From Todiramphus chloris collaris (taxonomy: Eukaryota > Chordata > Aves > Coraciiformes > Alcedinidae): a DNA stretch of 64,000 nucleotides. The position numbers were made by a program, and so were the translations under genes. This document shows, piece by piece, positions 9,226 to 17,238 of the stretch (the first letter of the stretch is position 1; every line of letters begins with the position of its first letter). The notes below the pieces were generated by a model that saw only the letters and a list, made by a program, of their open reading frames with translations, was not told where the DNA came from and ran no database searches. The DNA is taken from contig JANVCC010009742.1 of NCBI GenBank assembly GCA_025345505.1, positions 3,211,637 to 3,275,636 of the forward strand, given 5' to 3'.

Positions 9226-9588
9226 TCAAAAACTCGGGCCGCTGTTGGTCGTCCACTCCGCATCGGGTACACCATCGGTAAAGCCGCGTTGCGCAACCAC
9301 GAACGTGATGTCGGACTCCAGGACAAAGGGCGTCGTTTCATAATATGCGGTTGCAATGCAATCTTTTTCGGCGCGTGTCAGCCCGCGGCTGGTGATGACG
9401 TCGACATTGTATTCGTTCTCGTCGGTGGGTGCCAGTTTTACTTTATAATGACAGTCACGTGGAATATGGATCCTGATTACTTCGATGCCAAAGGGCCATC
9501 TGACCTTCACGGAATCTCCGCGATCGTAGTATTGATCGGTTGTGATCTCGTTCGACAGTGCTGGAGATGATGACTTGTGCTTTGTCAT
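9226..9588 (-). CDS. Small protein of unknown function
   Basis: A 120-residue soluble protein with no signal peptide or membrane segment. It has a strong ribosome site (GGAGG ten bases before the ATG at 9588), which supports it as a real gene. The sequence is rich in beta-forming residues (VKVRWPFGIEVIRIHIP, YKVKLAP, YNVDVI) and acidic residues, with two Cys (in RDCHYK and KDCIAT). I recognise no family. It stands alone: convergent with the BPL_N-like gene and separated by about 220 bases from the MBL hydrolase gene behind it. Confidence 0.68.
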   Translation of the reverse strand: MTKHKSSSPALSNEITTDQYYDRGDSVKVRWPFGIEVIRIHIPRDCHYKVKLAPTDENEYNVDVITSRGLTRAEKDCIATAYYETTPFVLESDITFVVAQRGFTDGVPDAEWTTNSGPSF

Positions 9589-9690
9589 TTGCTTTTTTCC
9601 TCCAATATCCCTGAAGTATCCAACAACGGTTGCATCAGGAAATCAAGGTGACGACGATGTCCCTACTTGGGTCGCGCGGGCGCCAGAAGG

Positions 9691-9715
9691 CTGCCGGGTG
9701 CACACCCGCCGGCAG
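9691..9715. other. Intergenic hairpin downstream of the MBL hydrolase
   Basis: CTGCCGG (9691-9697) pairs with CCGGCAG (9709-9715), and an inner GGGTG/CACCC can extend the structure. It lies just beyond the 3' end of the minus-strand gene ending at 9811 and may act as a transcript end or stabiliser; no T-run follows. Nothing else is seen in 9589-9810. Confidence 0.3.
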
Positions 9716-9810
9716 GAGAAACGAAGCCAGATAAGAATGATTGGATGGCGGCCATCCCGGCCCTGTGCCGGCGAAGCATGCAAGGTCCGGCGCTTTGCCG
9801 CCTGAGCCTG

Positions 9811-11082
9811 CTATGGCAGGTGTTCTTCGGACTCGCGCTGCGAATAGGCCAGGATCGCCTTGCCGATCAAGGAGGTCTCATCGACGATGCAGTCGGCATA
9901 GATGGCCGCGCGCACGCGGTGAACCGCCTTGTCCTGCGGCGCGGCTGCCACGGCAAATTCGATCAGGTGTGCGGCCACGCGCGCCTGGCCCGCGGCCCGC
10001 AGCGCCTCGGCTCGTTGCGTGACGTTTTCAACGCCGCCTGCAAGGTGCGCGATTTCCCGGCCGAGGTCCCGGTCAGCCGCCGGCTTGAGATGCGCGGGGT
10101 TTCCGTCAAACCAGCCGGCATAGAGATGCCAGACGCTGCGCACGACAAAGGCGGGATCATCGTATTTCGGCAGAAGATAGGGTTTGCCGAGAAGCTCCGA
10201 GGGCGCGCGGACGCTCTGCAGGATTGAATTCAGCGTGTCTCCCCTGTTCATCCGCTCAAGTGTCTGGCGGACGAGGCTCTCCAGGGCACTGGCAGCGTCA
10301 TCCAGCATCTGCGCCACGCGCGCGGCGCCGGCAACGACCGGTCCATGGCCGGGAACCAGGATGTGGGGTTCGAGCGCATGCATGTTGCGCAGCGTTGACG
10401 CCCAATCCTGCGGATATCGCTGCACCTTGCGCGGATTGCCGGCATTCGGGAACACCCAAATGACGAAATCACCGCTGACCAGAATTTTCTTCTGCGGCAG
10501 CCAGACAAAGGTTGCATCGTCCGTTTCGCCGCGCCCGTGCGTCAGTTCCATGCGCAGGCCGCCGATATCGAGGCTGAGCCGATCGTCATAGACGTCGTCG
10601 GGGCGGCGGTGCTCGCCGGGGAAGACATAGCCGGCTTTGTTGAACTGGCGTCCCATGACGAGACTGTTCAGATCCTGCGACTGGTCATAGCGTGCGAAGC
10701 GCCGCAAGACGTTGCGGTGTGCAACGATCCGCGGGCGGGCAACACCGTTGGCATCAGCCTCCTCGTCCAGCAGTCGGGCACCCCAGGTATGGTCGATATG
10801 GCCGTGGGTATAGATGACCGTGTGGACCGGGCTGCTGTCCCAGCGGCGGATCACGTCAAGCGTTTCCCGCGCGGTCTCCCTGCCGCCCGTATCGATGAGC
10901 ACCAGCCCGGCGCCGGTGCGGATTGCCGTGACATTGCCGACGACGTAATGCGTGGAGACAACAATCATATCGTCGCAGACGGCCTGCGCGGAACCGCCGG
11001 CAACCGCCGCGCTCCATTCTTCCATGGCCGCTTCGCCGCGCCATAATCTGTCGAAAAGGCGGTTCATCTCTGTGTCATGCAT
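9811..11082 (-). CDS. Metallo-beta-lactamase-fold hydrolase, alkylsulfatase-like
   Basis: A 423-residue protein. The N-terminal MBL domain carries the zinc motif THGHIDH (residues 92-98), a later GRGETDDATFVW (His/Asp region) and PGHGPVV. The C-terminal helical part (about 290-423) matches the alkylsulfatase dimerisation domain, with the Y-x-G-W-F-D-G-N-P motif typical of SdsA/Pdsa-type enzymes. The SCP2-like lipid-binding domain of full SdsA1 alkylsulfatases (about 650 residues) is absent. Likely hydrolyses a sulfate ester or related substrate in the cytoplasm, as no signal peptide is seen. AAGGA stands eight bases before the ATG at 11082. Confidence 0.85.
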   Translation of the reverse strand: MHDTEMNRLFDRLWRGEAAMEEWSAAVAGGSAQAVCDDMIVVSTHYVVGNVTAIRTGAGLVLIDTGGRETARETLDVIRRWDSSPVHTVIYTHGHIDHTWGARLLDEEADANGVARPRIVAHRNVLRRFARYDQSQDLNSLVMGRQFNKAGYVFPGEHRRPDDVYDDRLSLDIGGLRMELTHGRGETDDATFVWLPQKKILVSGDFVIWVFPNAGNPRKVQRYPQDWASTLRNMHALEPHILVPGHGPVVAGAARVAQMLDDAASALESLVRQTLERMNRGDTLNSILQSVRAPSELLGKPYLLPKYDDPAFVVRSVWHLYAGWFDGNPAHLKPAADRDLGREIAHLAGGVENVTQRAEALRAAGQARVAAHLIEFAVAAAPQDKAVHRVRAAIYADCIVDETSLIGKAILAYSQRESEEHLP

Positions 11083-11121
11083 GGAATGGATCCTTCATCG
11101 CGATGGTCCCGCATACAGCAG

Positions 11122-11149
11122 GCCTCCTGACAGCCTCGTGTCAGGAGGC
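11122..11149. other. Perfect hairpin between wzt and the MBL hydrolase gene
   Basis: Arms GCCTCCTGACA (11122-11132) and TGTCAGGAGGC (11139-11149), six-base loop. It lies after the minus-strand wzt gene and about 40 bases before the MBL hydrolase start, so it may be a terminator without T-run or an operator. Confidence 0.45.
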
Positions 11150-11210
11150 ATTGTCCCTCCGCGCGGGTCAAGAGCGACCCGGATGTCTCCAGCATGTTTC
11201 GCGCTTGACG

Positions 11211-11957
11211 TTACTGGTGGCCGAAATACGCGTTCGCGACGGTTTCGGCATCGCCATCCATCTTGACCTTGCCATGCTCAAGCCAGACGATACGGCTGCA
11301 ATTGGCGAGGAGCAACTGTCTGGAGTGGCTGGCGATGATCAGGATCTTGGTCTTGTTGACAAGGTCGTGCAGGCGTTCATTGGCCTTGTTCTGAAAGCTT
11401 TCGTCGCCCGCTGCCAGCCATTCGTCCATGATCAGGATTTCCGGCTGGATGACGGTCGAGATCGAAAAGGCCAGACGCAGCTGCATGCCGGTCGAATAGG
11501 TGCGCACCGGCATGTCGAGGAAGTTGCCGAGCTCGGAGAATTCTTCGATCTCCGCCTGTTTGGCAGCCATCTCGCGCTTGGAAAAGCCGAGCAGCGCGCC
11601 GCGGATGCGGATGTTTTCCCGCCCCGTGGCTTCCGCATCGATGCCCAGCGAGATGTTGATCAGCGAGGTGCATTTGCCGTTGATGGCGATGCGCCCGCCG
11701 GAGGGATAGTACACGCCGCTCATCACGCGCAGGAGCGTGGTTTTCCCCGAGCCGTTGTGCCCGATCAGGCCGAGCCGTTCGCCGTCGTTCAGGCTCAGGC
11801 TGATCGATTCCAGGCCGCGGATGATCACATGGCCTTCGGCGTTCGAGCCGATGGTGCCGCCCGTCGCCAGACTCATGACCTGGTTCTTGAGGGACCGGCT
11901 TTTCGCATTGTAGATCGGAAAATCCACAGTGACGTTATCGAGTATCATAGAAGTCAT
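11211..11957 (-). CDS. wzt: Polysaccharide/O-antigen export ABC transporter, ATP-binding subunit
   Basis: A 248-residue ATPase of the Wzt/KpsT/RfbE family. Walker A GHNGSGKT is at residues 66-73, the degenerate signature YSTGMQLRLAFS replaces LSGGQ as is usual in polysaccharide exporters, and Walker B is ILIMDEWLAAGDE. It lacks the C-terminal carbohydrate-binding domain of long Wzt proteins, so it resembles the Brucella RfbE or KpsT type. The ATG at 11957 fits the family start (MILDNVTVDFPIY). It follows the permease gene by 41 bases and pairs with it. Confidence 0.88.
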   Translation of the reverse strand: MTSMILDNVTVDFPIYNAKSRSLKNQVMSLATGGTIGSNAEGHVIIRGLESISLSLNDGERLGLIGHNGSGKTTLLRVMSGVYYPSGGRIAINGKCTSLINISLGIDAEATGRENIRIRGALLGFSKREMAAKQAEIEEFSELGNFLDMPVRTYSTGMQLRLAFSISTVIQPEILIMDEWLAAGDESFQNKANERLHDLVNKTKILIIASHSRQLLLANCSRIVWLEHGKVKMDGDAETVANAYFGHQ

Positions 11958-11998
11958 GTTGGCCTTCGCAGGAAAATGGTGGGGCGTGCCGAAAGGGT

Positions 11999-12805
11999 TT
12001 AGAGCCAATAGGTGATGCGCGAGCGGTAGCGGTTGAGGAAGAGCAGAGCGATGATCCATCCGATGATGGCCATGCCGGCAACCACGCCCCAATTGAGCGC
12101 GGTGCCCGTCTGTCCGAGCAGCGGATCGCGGACCACGCTGATGAGATGATAGAACGGGTTGAGATCCAGCATCAGCATGGATTTGTCAGCCGGCAGCTGG
12201 TGCGGCTGCCACATGATGGGCGTCACATACATGCCGACCTGCATGACGTTCTGGATGATCTGCGTCAGGTCGCGATAGCGCGTGCACACCACCGCCAGCA
12301 CCACCATCATCCACAGAAGGTTGAGCGAGACGAGAATAAACGCCGGGAAGACCAGCAGGGCGGTCCATCCCATGAACTTGCCGAACAGCAGGAGCACGAT
12401 GGGGAAAATGACGATGTTGTGGAACAGGATGATGGAGTTGCGCCACCAGGTGCGCAGGACATAGGTGAAGAACGGCAGCGGCAATTGCAGCATCGTCTCG
12501 GTATTGGAGATGAAACTGAGGCAGCCCTCGTTGATCAGCTGCGAAAAATACCCCCACATGATGAGGCCGACGCAGATGAAGGGCAGGAACTCGGACATGG
12601 GCGAGCGGAAAATGGTGCCGAATATCAGGCCCAGGGCGCCGATGAGCACGCCCATGTTGATGGTCAGCCAGAAGGCGCCCACGCTGGAGCGCCGGTAGCG
12701 CTGCGCCACGTCCTGCCAGCCCAGAAGCGCGGCGAGATGAAAATTGTTCACGGCAGCCGTGATATCTTCCCATGCGGTGATTTTCTGCGAATTCGCTATG
12801 GTCAT
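11999..12805 (-). CDS. wzm: Polysaccharide/O-antigen export ABC transporter, permease subunit
   Basis: A 268-residue ABC-2 type integral membrane protein with about six hydrophobic segments and the early motif DVAQRYRRSSVGAFWLTINMG typical of Wzm/RfbD/KpsM permeases. It forms the channel partner of the adjacent ATPase and would export a lipid-linked polysaccharide across the inner membrane. No glycosyltransferase or sugar-nucleotide genes lie near, so the exported glycan must be made elsewhere. The ATG at 12805 is the only good start. Confidence 0.88.
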   Translation of the reverse strand: MTIANSQKITAWEDITAAVNNFHLAALLGWQDVAQRYRRSSVGAFWLTINMGVLIGALGLIFGTIFRSPMSEFLPFICVGLIMWGYFSQLINEGCLSFISNTETMLQLPLPFFTYVLRTWWRNSIILFHNIVIFPIVLLLFGKFMGWTALLVFPAFILVSLNLLWMMVVLAVVCTRYRDLTQIIQNVMQVGMYVTPIMWQPHQLPADKSMLMLDLNPFYHLISVVRDPLLGQTGTALNWGVVAGMAIIGWIIALLFLNRYRSRITYWL

Positions 12806-12991
12806 GTCGACGCGCGTCTTTCCTTACAATGCGGGCTTTAGCATGCGGGCAAGGCCCTGCCGGACCTGCCTATACACCGGTTGGCAGAACAATTCCAAGC
12901 CGCATCGTATTTCATCAACACGGTAGAAGCGCGGTAGCATGACGATGGGTCGAGCAAAACCGGCTCTGGACAGGAGATTTGCGGTGATCGC

Positions 12992-13456
12992 CTAGTGCAG
13001 CGGTTTGACCAAAAAGAGGCACGGATGGCCTTCCGCCCACAATGTGGGGAAGATTTCCGCCTTGAGAAAACCGTTGCGGTCATAGAAGGCGCGCGTGCTG
13101 TCGAGATGCGGTTCATGCCGGCCGCGCGGCGCCAGCGTCTTGACCGTCAGCAGCGAACAGCCGGACTGGCGCGCATGGGCTTCGGCGGCCTGGAGGAGGG
13201 AACGGCCGATCCCCCGGCCATGGAATTCCCGGCGTGTGGCGATCACAAGGATTTCCGCCGCCGCCGGCGGGTGGTATTTGAGCGCGATCAAACCGGTGCA
13301 GGTTCCGCCGTCCGAATGGGCGAGAACGGGCAGCCCGGTCACCAGATTGGCGCAGGCAGCAATGCCATCCGGTTCCTCGAACCATTCCGGCAGGCCGCTC
13401 ATGATGTCGGCGCACAGGGCGCTCTTGTTGTCAGGGCAGGTGATTTCACTGATCAT
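12992..13456 (-). CDS. GNAT-family N-acetyltransferase
   Basis: A 154-residue acetyltransferase. The acetyl-CoA loop is visible as RREFHGRGIGRSLLQAAEAHAR (R/Q-x-x-G-x-G/A motif) and is followed by the strand LLTVKTLAPRG and the usual TRAFYDRNGFLKAE segment. The N-terminus MISEITCPDNKSALCADIMSG matches small GNAT proteins, so the ATG at 13456 (GGAGAGA eleven bases upstream) is preferred to the ATG at 13516 that the open frame also allows. The substrate is unknown. It lies 186 bases before wzm on the same strand, with no obvious functional link. Confidence 0.82.
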   Translation of the reverse strand: MISEITCPDNKSALCADIMSGLPEWFEEPDGIAACANLVTGLPVLAHSDGGTCTGLIALKYHPPAAAEILVIATRREFHGRGIGRSLLQAAEAHARQSGCSLLTVKTLAPRGRHEPHLDSTRAFYDRNGFLKAEIFPTLWAEGHPCLFLVKPLH

Positions 13457-13663
13457 CGGGGCGATCTCTCCGCTGTTGGTTGCACCCATGCGAAATACGG
13501 CATGAAAAATTTTCATCCAGGATGTAGACGCGGCGCGGCCGAGCGGATTTAGGGAATTTCTTTGCGATCAAGCGGTTGTGAATGCCGGTACGATTTGCAC
13601 TGAAATCGCAAGGCTGGACGGGCCGCGATGCGCATCTGACGAATCCGCACCACAATAGGTCGC

Positions 13664-13692
13664 GCGGGAGAAACCCGTCGGGTGATTCCCGC
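13664..13692 (+). other. Nested hairpin in the leader of the OYE-type demethylase gene
   Basis: Outer arms GCGGGA (13664-13669) and TCCCGC (13687-13692) enclose inner arms ACCCG (13673-13677) and CGGGT (13679-13683), ending 35 bases before the TTG start. It may be a structured leader or an operator. It matches no riboswitch consensus that I can recognise. Confidence 0.25.
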
Positions 13693-13727
13693 TGTAGGAT
13701 CGCGGAAAACAACGGGAACCCAGACCA

Positions 13728-15773
13728 TTGCCCTCACATGCCGATCCGCTTCTGCAACCCTATCAGCTGAAACATCTGCGCCTGAAAAACCGTCTGATGT
13801 CGACCAGCCACGAGCCGGCCTATTCGGAAGACGGAATGCCGAAGACGCGCTACCGGCTCTATCATGCGGAGAAGGCCAAGGGCGGTATCGCCCTGACGAT
13901 GACGGCGGGGTCGGCGGTCGTGTCGCGCGAGTCGCCGCCGGCCTTCGGCAATCTGCATGCCTATAAGGACGAGATCGTGCCCTGGCTGCGCGAACTTGCC
14001 GACGATTGTCATGAACACGGTGCCGCCGTGATGATCCAGCTGACGCATCTTGGCCGCCGCACCAGCTGGAACAAGGCGGACTGGCTGCCCGTCGTTTCGG
14101 CTTCGCCGGTGCGCGAGCCTGCGCACCGGGCCTTTCCCAAGGAAGCGGAAGACTGGGATATCGAGCGGATCATTGCCGATTATGCAGCGGCGGCGCAGCG
14201 CATGCAGGCGGCGGGGCTCGACGGCATCGAGTTCGAAGCCTACGGCCATCTGATGGACGGGTTCTGGTCGCCCGCCACCAACCGGCGCGACGATGAATAT
14301 GGCGGCTCGCTCGACAATCGCCTGCGCTTCACCTGGGCAGTGATCGAGGCCGTGCGCCGGTCCGTCGGCCCGGACTTCATCGTCGGCATCCGCATGGTCG
14401 CCGACGAGGACTGGGAAAAGGGCCTGTCGCGGCAGGAGGGCGTCGAGATTGCCCGGCGCATCGCGGCATCGGGCAAATTCGACTTCCTCAACATTATTCG
14501 CGGCCATATCGATACGGATGCGGCGCTCAACGAGGTCATTCCGGTGCAGGGCATGCGCTCGTCGCCGCATCTCGATTTTGCCGGGGATGTCAGGCAGGAA
14601 ACAAAATTTCCGGTCTTCCATGCGGCGCGCATCGCCGATGTGGCCACCGCCCGCCACGCCATTGCCGAGGGCAAGCTCGACATGGTCGGCATGACCCGCG
14701 CCCATATCGCCGACCCGCATATCGTGCGGAAAATCGAGGCGGGCGAGGAGCATCGCATCCGCCCCTGCGTCGGCGCGACCTACTGCCTTGACCGCATCTA
14801 TGAGGGCGGTGAGGCCTTCTGCATCCACAATGCGGCGACCGGGCGCGAAGGCACCATGCCGCATGCCATTGCCAAAGCGGCAACCAGCCGGAATGTGGTC
14901 GTCGTCGGGGCAGGGCCTGCCGGACTGGAGGCGGCGCGTGTTGCGGCCGAAGGCGGGCACAGCGTCACCGTGCTGGAGGCTTCGGACCATGCGGGCGGGC
15001 AGGTGCGCCTTGCCGCGCAGAATCCGCGGCGCAAGGAGATGATCGGCATTGTCGACTGGCGGCTCGAGGAGCTGCAGCGGCTGGGTGTTTCCCTGCGCTA
15101 CAATGTCTGGGCCGAATCCGGCGATGTGCTTGGGCTTTCACCCGATGTGGTGGTGATCGCCACCGGCGGACTGCCGCAAAATCCGCCCCTGGCGGCGGGC
15201 GATGATCTGGTCACCTCGAGCTGGGATATCCTGGCAGGCGCGGTGAAGCCGGGCGAAACGGTGCTGCTCTATGACGATAATGGCGGCCATCAGGGCATGA
15301 GTGCGGCGGAGATGATCGCGCGCGCCGGTTCAAAGCTCGAACTCGTCAGCCCGGAACGGTTTTTCGCGCCTGAAATGGGCGGCATGAACCACGTGCCTTA
15401 CATGCGCGCGTTCCACGAGCACGGGGTGCGGGTGACCATCAACACGCGGCTGATGAGCGTCGCCCGCAACGGCAACCAGCTTGTCGCGACATTGGGCTCG
15501 GATTTCGATCCGGACTATCACGAGGAACGGCTGGTGGATCAGGTGGTTGTCGAGCACGGCACTTTGCCGATCGATGATCTCTACCGCGAGTTGAAGCCGC
15601 TGTCGCGCAATGGCGGGGCGGTGGATTACGGTAATCTGGTCAATGGCGGCGCCATTTTCCCGCAGCGGTTGGCGGAGGGGCAATTCGATCTGTTGCGCAT
15701 CGGCGATGCGGTGCATGCCCGCAATATCCATGCCGCCATCTATGACGGGTTGCGTTACGCCATCCGGTTTTGA
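13728..15773 (+). CDS. Old-Yellow-Enzyme-type FMN/FAD oxidoreductase (N-methylproline/dimethylglycine demethylase-like)
   Basis: A 681-residue protein of the family that includes N-methylproline demethylase and DgcA. The N-terminal TIM barrel (about 1-360) has OYE signatures (LMSTSHEPAY, VMIQLTHLGRR, YGGSLDNRLRF). A Cys-rich segment (CVGATYC...FC near 347-365) may hold the iron-sulfur cluster. The C-terminal half begins with a nucleotide-binding GAGPAGLEAARVAA near 394. Likely oxidatively removes an N-methyl group from a betaine-derived amine. The start is TTG at 13728; the ATG at 13738 is out of frame and no in-frame ATG fits the family N-terminus. The betaine-binding protein gene is convergent. 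Confidence 0.87.
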   Translation: MPSHADPLLQPYQLKHLRLKNRLMSTSHEPAYSEDGMPKTRYRLYHAEKAKGGIALTMTAGSAVVSRESPPAFGNLHAYKDEIVPWLRELADDCHEHGAAVMIQLTHLGRRTSWNKADWLPVVSASPVREPAHRAFPKEAEDWDIERIIADYAAAAQRMQAAGLDGIEFEAYGHLMDGFWSPATNRRDDEYGGSLDNRLRFTWAVIEAVRRSVGPDFIVGIRMVADEDWEKGLSRQEGVEIARRIAASGKFDFLNIIRGHIDTDAALNEVIPVQGMRSSPHLDFAGDVRQETKFPVFHAARIADVATARHAIAEGKLDMVGMTRAHIADPHIVRKIEAGEEHRIRPCVGATYCLDRIYEGGEAFCIHNAATGREGTMPHAIAKAATSRNVVVVGAGPAGLEAARVAAEGGHSVTVLEASDHAGGQVRLAAQNPRRKEMIGIVDWRLEELQRLGVSLRYNVWAESGDVLGLSPDVVVIATGGLPQNPPLAAGDDLVTSSWDILAGAVKPGETVLLYDDNGGHQGMSAAEMIARAGSKLELVSPERFFAPEMGGMNHVPYMRAFHEHGVRVTINTRLMSVARNGNQLVATLGSDFDPDYHEERLVDQVVVEHGTLPIDDLYRELKPLSRNGGAVDYGNLVNGGAIFPQRLAEGQFDLLRIGDAVHARNIHAAIYDGLRYAIRF

Positions 15774-15796
15774 GAGCATATGCGTGATGTTAGAGC

Positions 15797-15821
15797 TATC
15801 TCCCCCAATGAGGGGGAGATA
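15797..15821. terminator. Short RIME-type hairpin between convergent genes
   Basis: TATCTCCCCC (15797-15806) pairs with GGGGGAGATA (15812-15821). It is one hairpin arm of the longer repeat B family and sits between the ends of the demethylase gene and the betaine-binding protein gene, where it can serve as a two-way terminator. Confidence 0.5.
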
Positions 15822-15843
15822 ATCACTGCGATCCATTTCAAGT

Positions 15844-16845
15844 TTACTTCAGCGAAGCCTTCACCTTTGTTGCCACGTCGGCGCTGACCCATTTGGTCCA
15901 GATGTCCTCGTGGTTCTTGAGGAAGTATTTTGCACCGTCTTCACCGGTTGCCTGATTGTCGGTCATCCAGGCGAGCAGTTCATTGACGGTCTTGTTGGAC
16001 CATGACCGCGCCTTCAGGTAGTCCATGACCGGGCCGGACTTTTCGCTGAACTTCTTGGTGACGACCGTATCGACTTCGGCCAGTTCCCAGGCGTTCTTTT
16101 TCGGGTCGGCGCAATCGGCCACGGTGTTGCAGCGCTTCCATTCCGCCGCGTTGAAAGGCGCGCCGTGATCAAGCCTGACCATCTGGTACTTGCCGAGGAG
16201 GGCGGTGGGTTCCCAGTAGTAACCGACCCAGCCCTGCTTGCGTTCATAGGCCTTGGCGAGCGACCCGTCGAGGCCGGCGGCTGACCCGGTGTCAACCAGG
16301 GTAAAGCCCTTCTTCTCCGCATCATAGGCCTTGAAGAACTGTGCGGTCGCCAGCGTGCCGCCCCAGCCGGGAGGACCATTGAACACAGCGCCCTTGGAAG
16401 CGTCTTCCGGTGCCGGGAACAGTTCGGGATGTTTCAGCGCATCGTCGATGGTCTTGATGTCGGGGTGGGCGTCGGCGATGTATTTCGGAATCCACCAGCC
16501 CTGCACGCCGCCATCCGACAGCGATTTTCCGGTATAAACGAGCTTGCCATCGGCAACGGCCTTGTCGAGGATATCGCGCATGAAATCGACCCAGCCTTCG
16601 GGAGCGATGTCCGGCTGGCCCTTTTCGGTCATCGATGTCAGGGTCGGGATCGTATCGCCCTGCACGATGTCGGCATTGCAGCCATAGCCCTTGTTGAGAA
16701 TGATCTTGTCGAGATTGGCGAGAACCTCCGCCGATTGCCAGTTCATGCTGGCAATGGTCACGTCGCCGCACTCGGCTGCCGATGCCGCGCCCGCGGCACC
16801 CATCAGGGCAAAGGCCATGACGCTGCTCATCAATAGTGTCTTCAT
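15844..16845 (-). CDS. Glycine betaine/choline/proline-betaine ABC transporter substrate-binding protein
   Basis: A 333-residue periplasmic protein (OpuAC fold) with a clear signal peptide (residues 1-24, AASAA before ECG). Aromatic residues that could form the quaternary-ammonium cage are visible in MNWQSAE, EGWVDFM, VQGWWIPKY and VGYYWEPTALLG. The start at 16845 has AAGGGG about seven bases upstream. There is no permease or ATPase gene next to it, so it must work with a transporter coded elsewhere. The choline/betaine role fits the facing demethylase gene and the downstream carnitine and betaine genes. Confidence 0.92.
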   Translation of the reverse strand: MKTLLMSSVMAFALMGAAGAASAAECGDVTIASMNWQSAEVLANLDKIILNKGYGCNADIVQGDTIPTLTSMTEKGQPDIAPEGWVDFMRDILDKAVADGKLVYTGKSLSDGGVQGWWIPKYIADAHPDIKTIDDALKHPELFPAPEDASKGAVFNGPPGWGGTLATAQFFKAYDAEKKGFTLVDTGSAAGLDGSLAKAYERKQGWVGYYWEPTALLGKYQMVRLDHGAPFNAAEWKRCNTVADCADPKKNAWELAEVDTVVTKKFSEKSGPVMDYLKARSWSNKTVNELLAWMTDNQATGEDGAKYFLKNHEDIWTKWVSADVATKVKASLK

Positions 16846-17238
16846 GTGAGAACCCCTTTTGTTGGTTTTATGGTGGTGGAAATGGCCGTTCGCAGCAGCA
16901 CCGGACGCAGGGACTGCACCCGGCCTGTACAAAGCCGATAGGAGAATGGCTGGACCATGGCTGAAACGATAACCCTGCATGGGGTGCCCGAGAAGCCCGA
17001 ACGCGCCACATGCTTTGTTCTCAGCGACATGGCTGGGAAGAGCAGAATACGCTTGTTGCAATGATATCGTGCGTGGTTCGACAAGCTCACCATGAGGGAG
17101 ATGGCGGGCTGCAAGGCCAATCGGAAATGTTGAGTTTGAACACTCCTGCAGAATATGGCTCCCTGCAAAGCACCAATCTCCCTCATGGTGAGCTTGTCGA
17201 ACCACGCACACCAGTAATGCCATGTGTTATTTGAATGG
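16846..17238. other. Intergenic region holding the betaine-binding-protein promoter side and repeat A copy 2
   Basis: A 393-base stretch without a gene. The right half is repeat A copy 2 (17069-17209). The left half (16846-17068) is the upstream region of the minus-strand substrate-binding gene and should hold its promoter; I see no clear operator there. Open frames inside it are only readings of the repeat. Confidence 0.6.
17069..17209. repeat. Palindromic intergenic repeat A, copy 2 (long form)
   Basis: Perfect inverted repeat with 34-base arms (17069-17102 and 17176-17209) around a 73-base centre. The centre resembles that of copy 3 (both contain a CGGAAA segment and later TTGCAGAA/CTGCAGAA and TGGCTCCCTG segments), so copies 2 and 3 are one element type and copy 1 is a shortened form. 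Confidence 0.93.

Noticed and set aside
13557-13727. Glycine riboswitch in front of the demethylase gene
   Set aside because: The GGGAGAAACCC segment looked suggestive, but the conserved second part (CCGAAGGGG-type) is absent; kept only as a low-confidence hairpin.
17010-17234. Open frames with VRQAHHEG, FDKLTMR or LPHGELVEP segments (also at 3707 and 34201)
   Set aside because: These are translations of the repeat A arms, not proteins.
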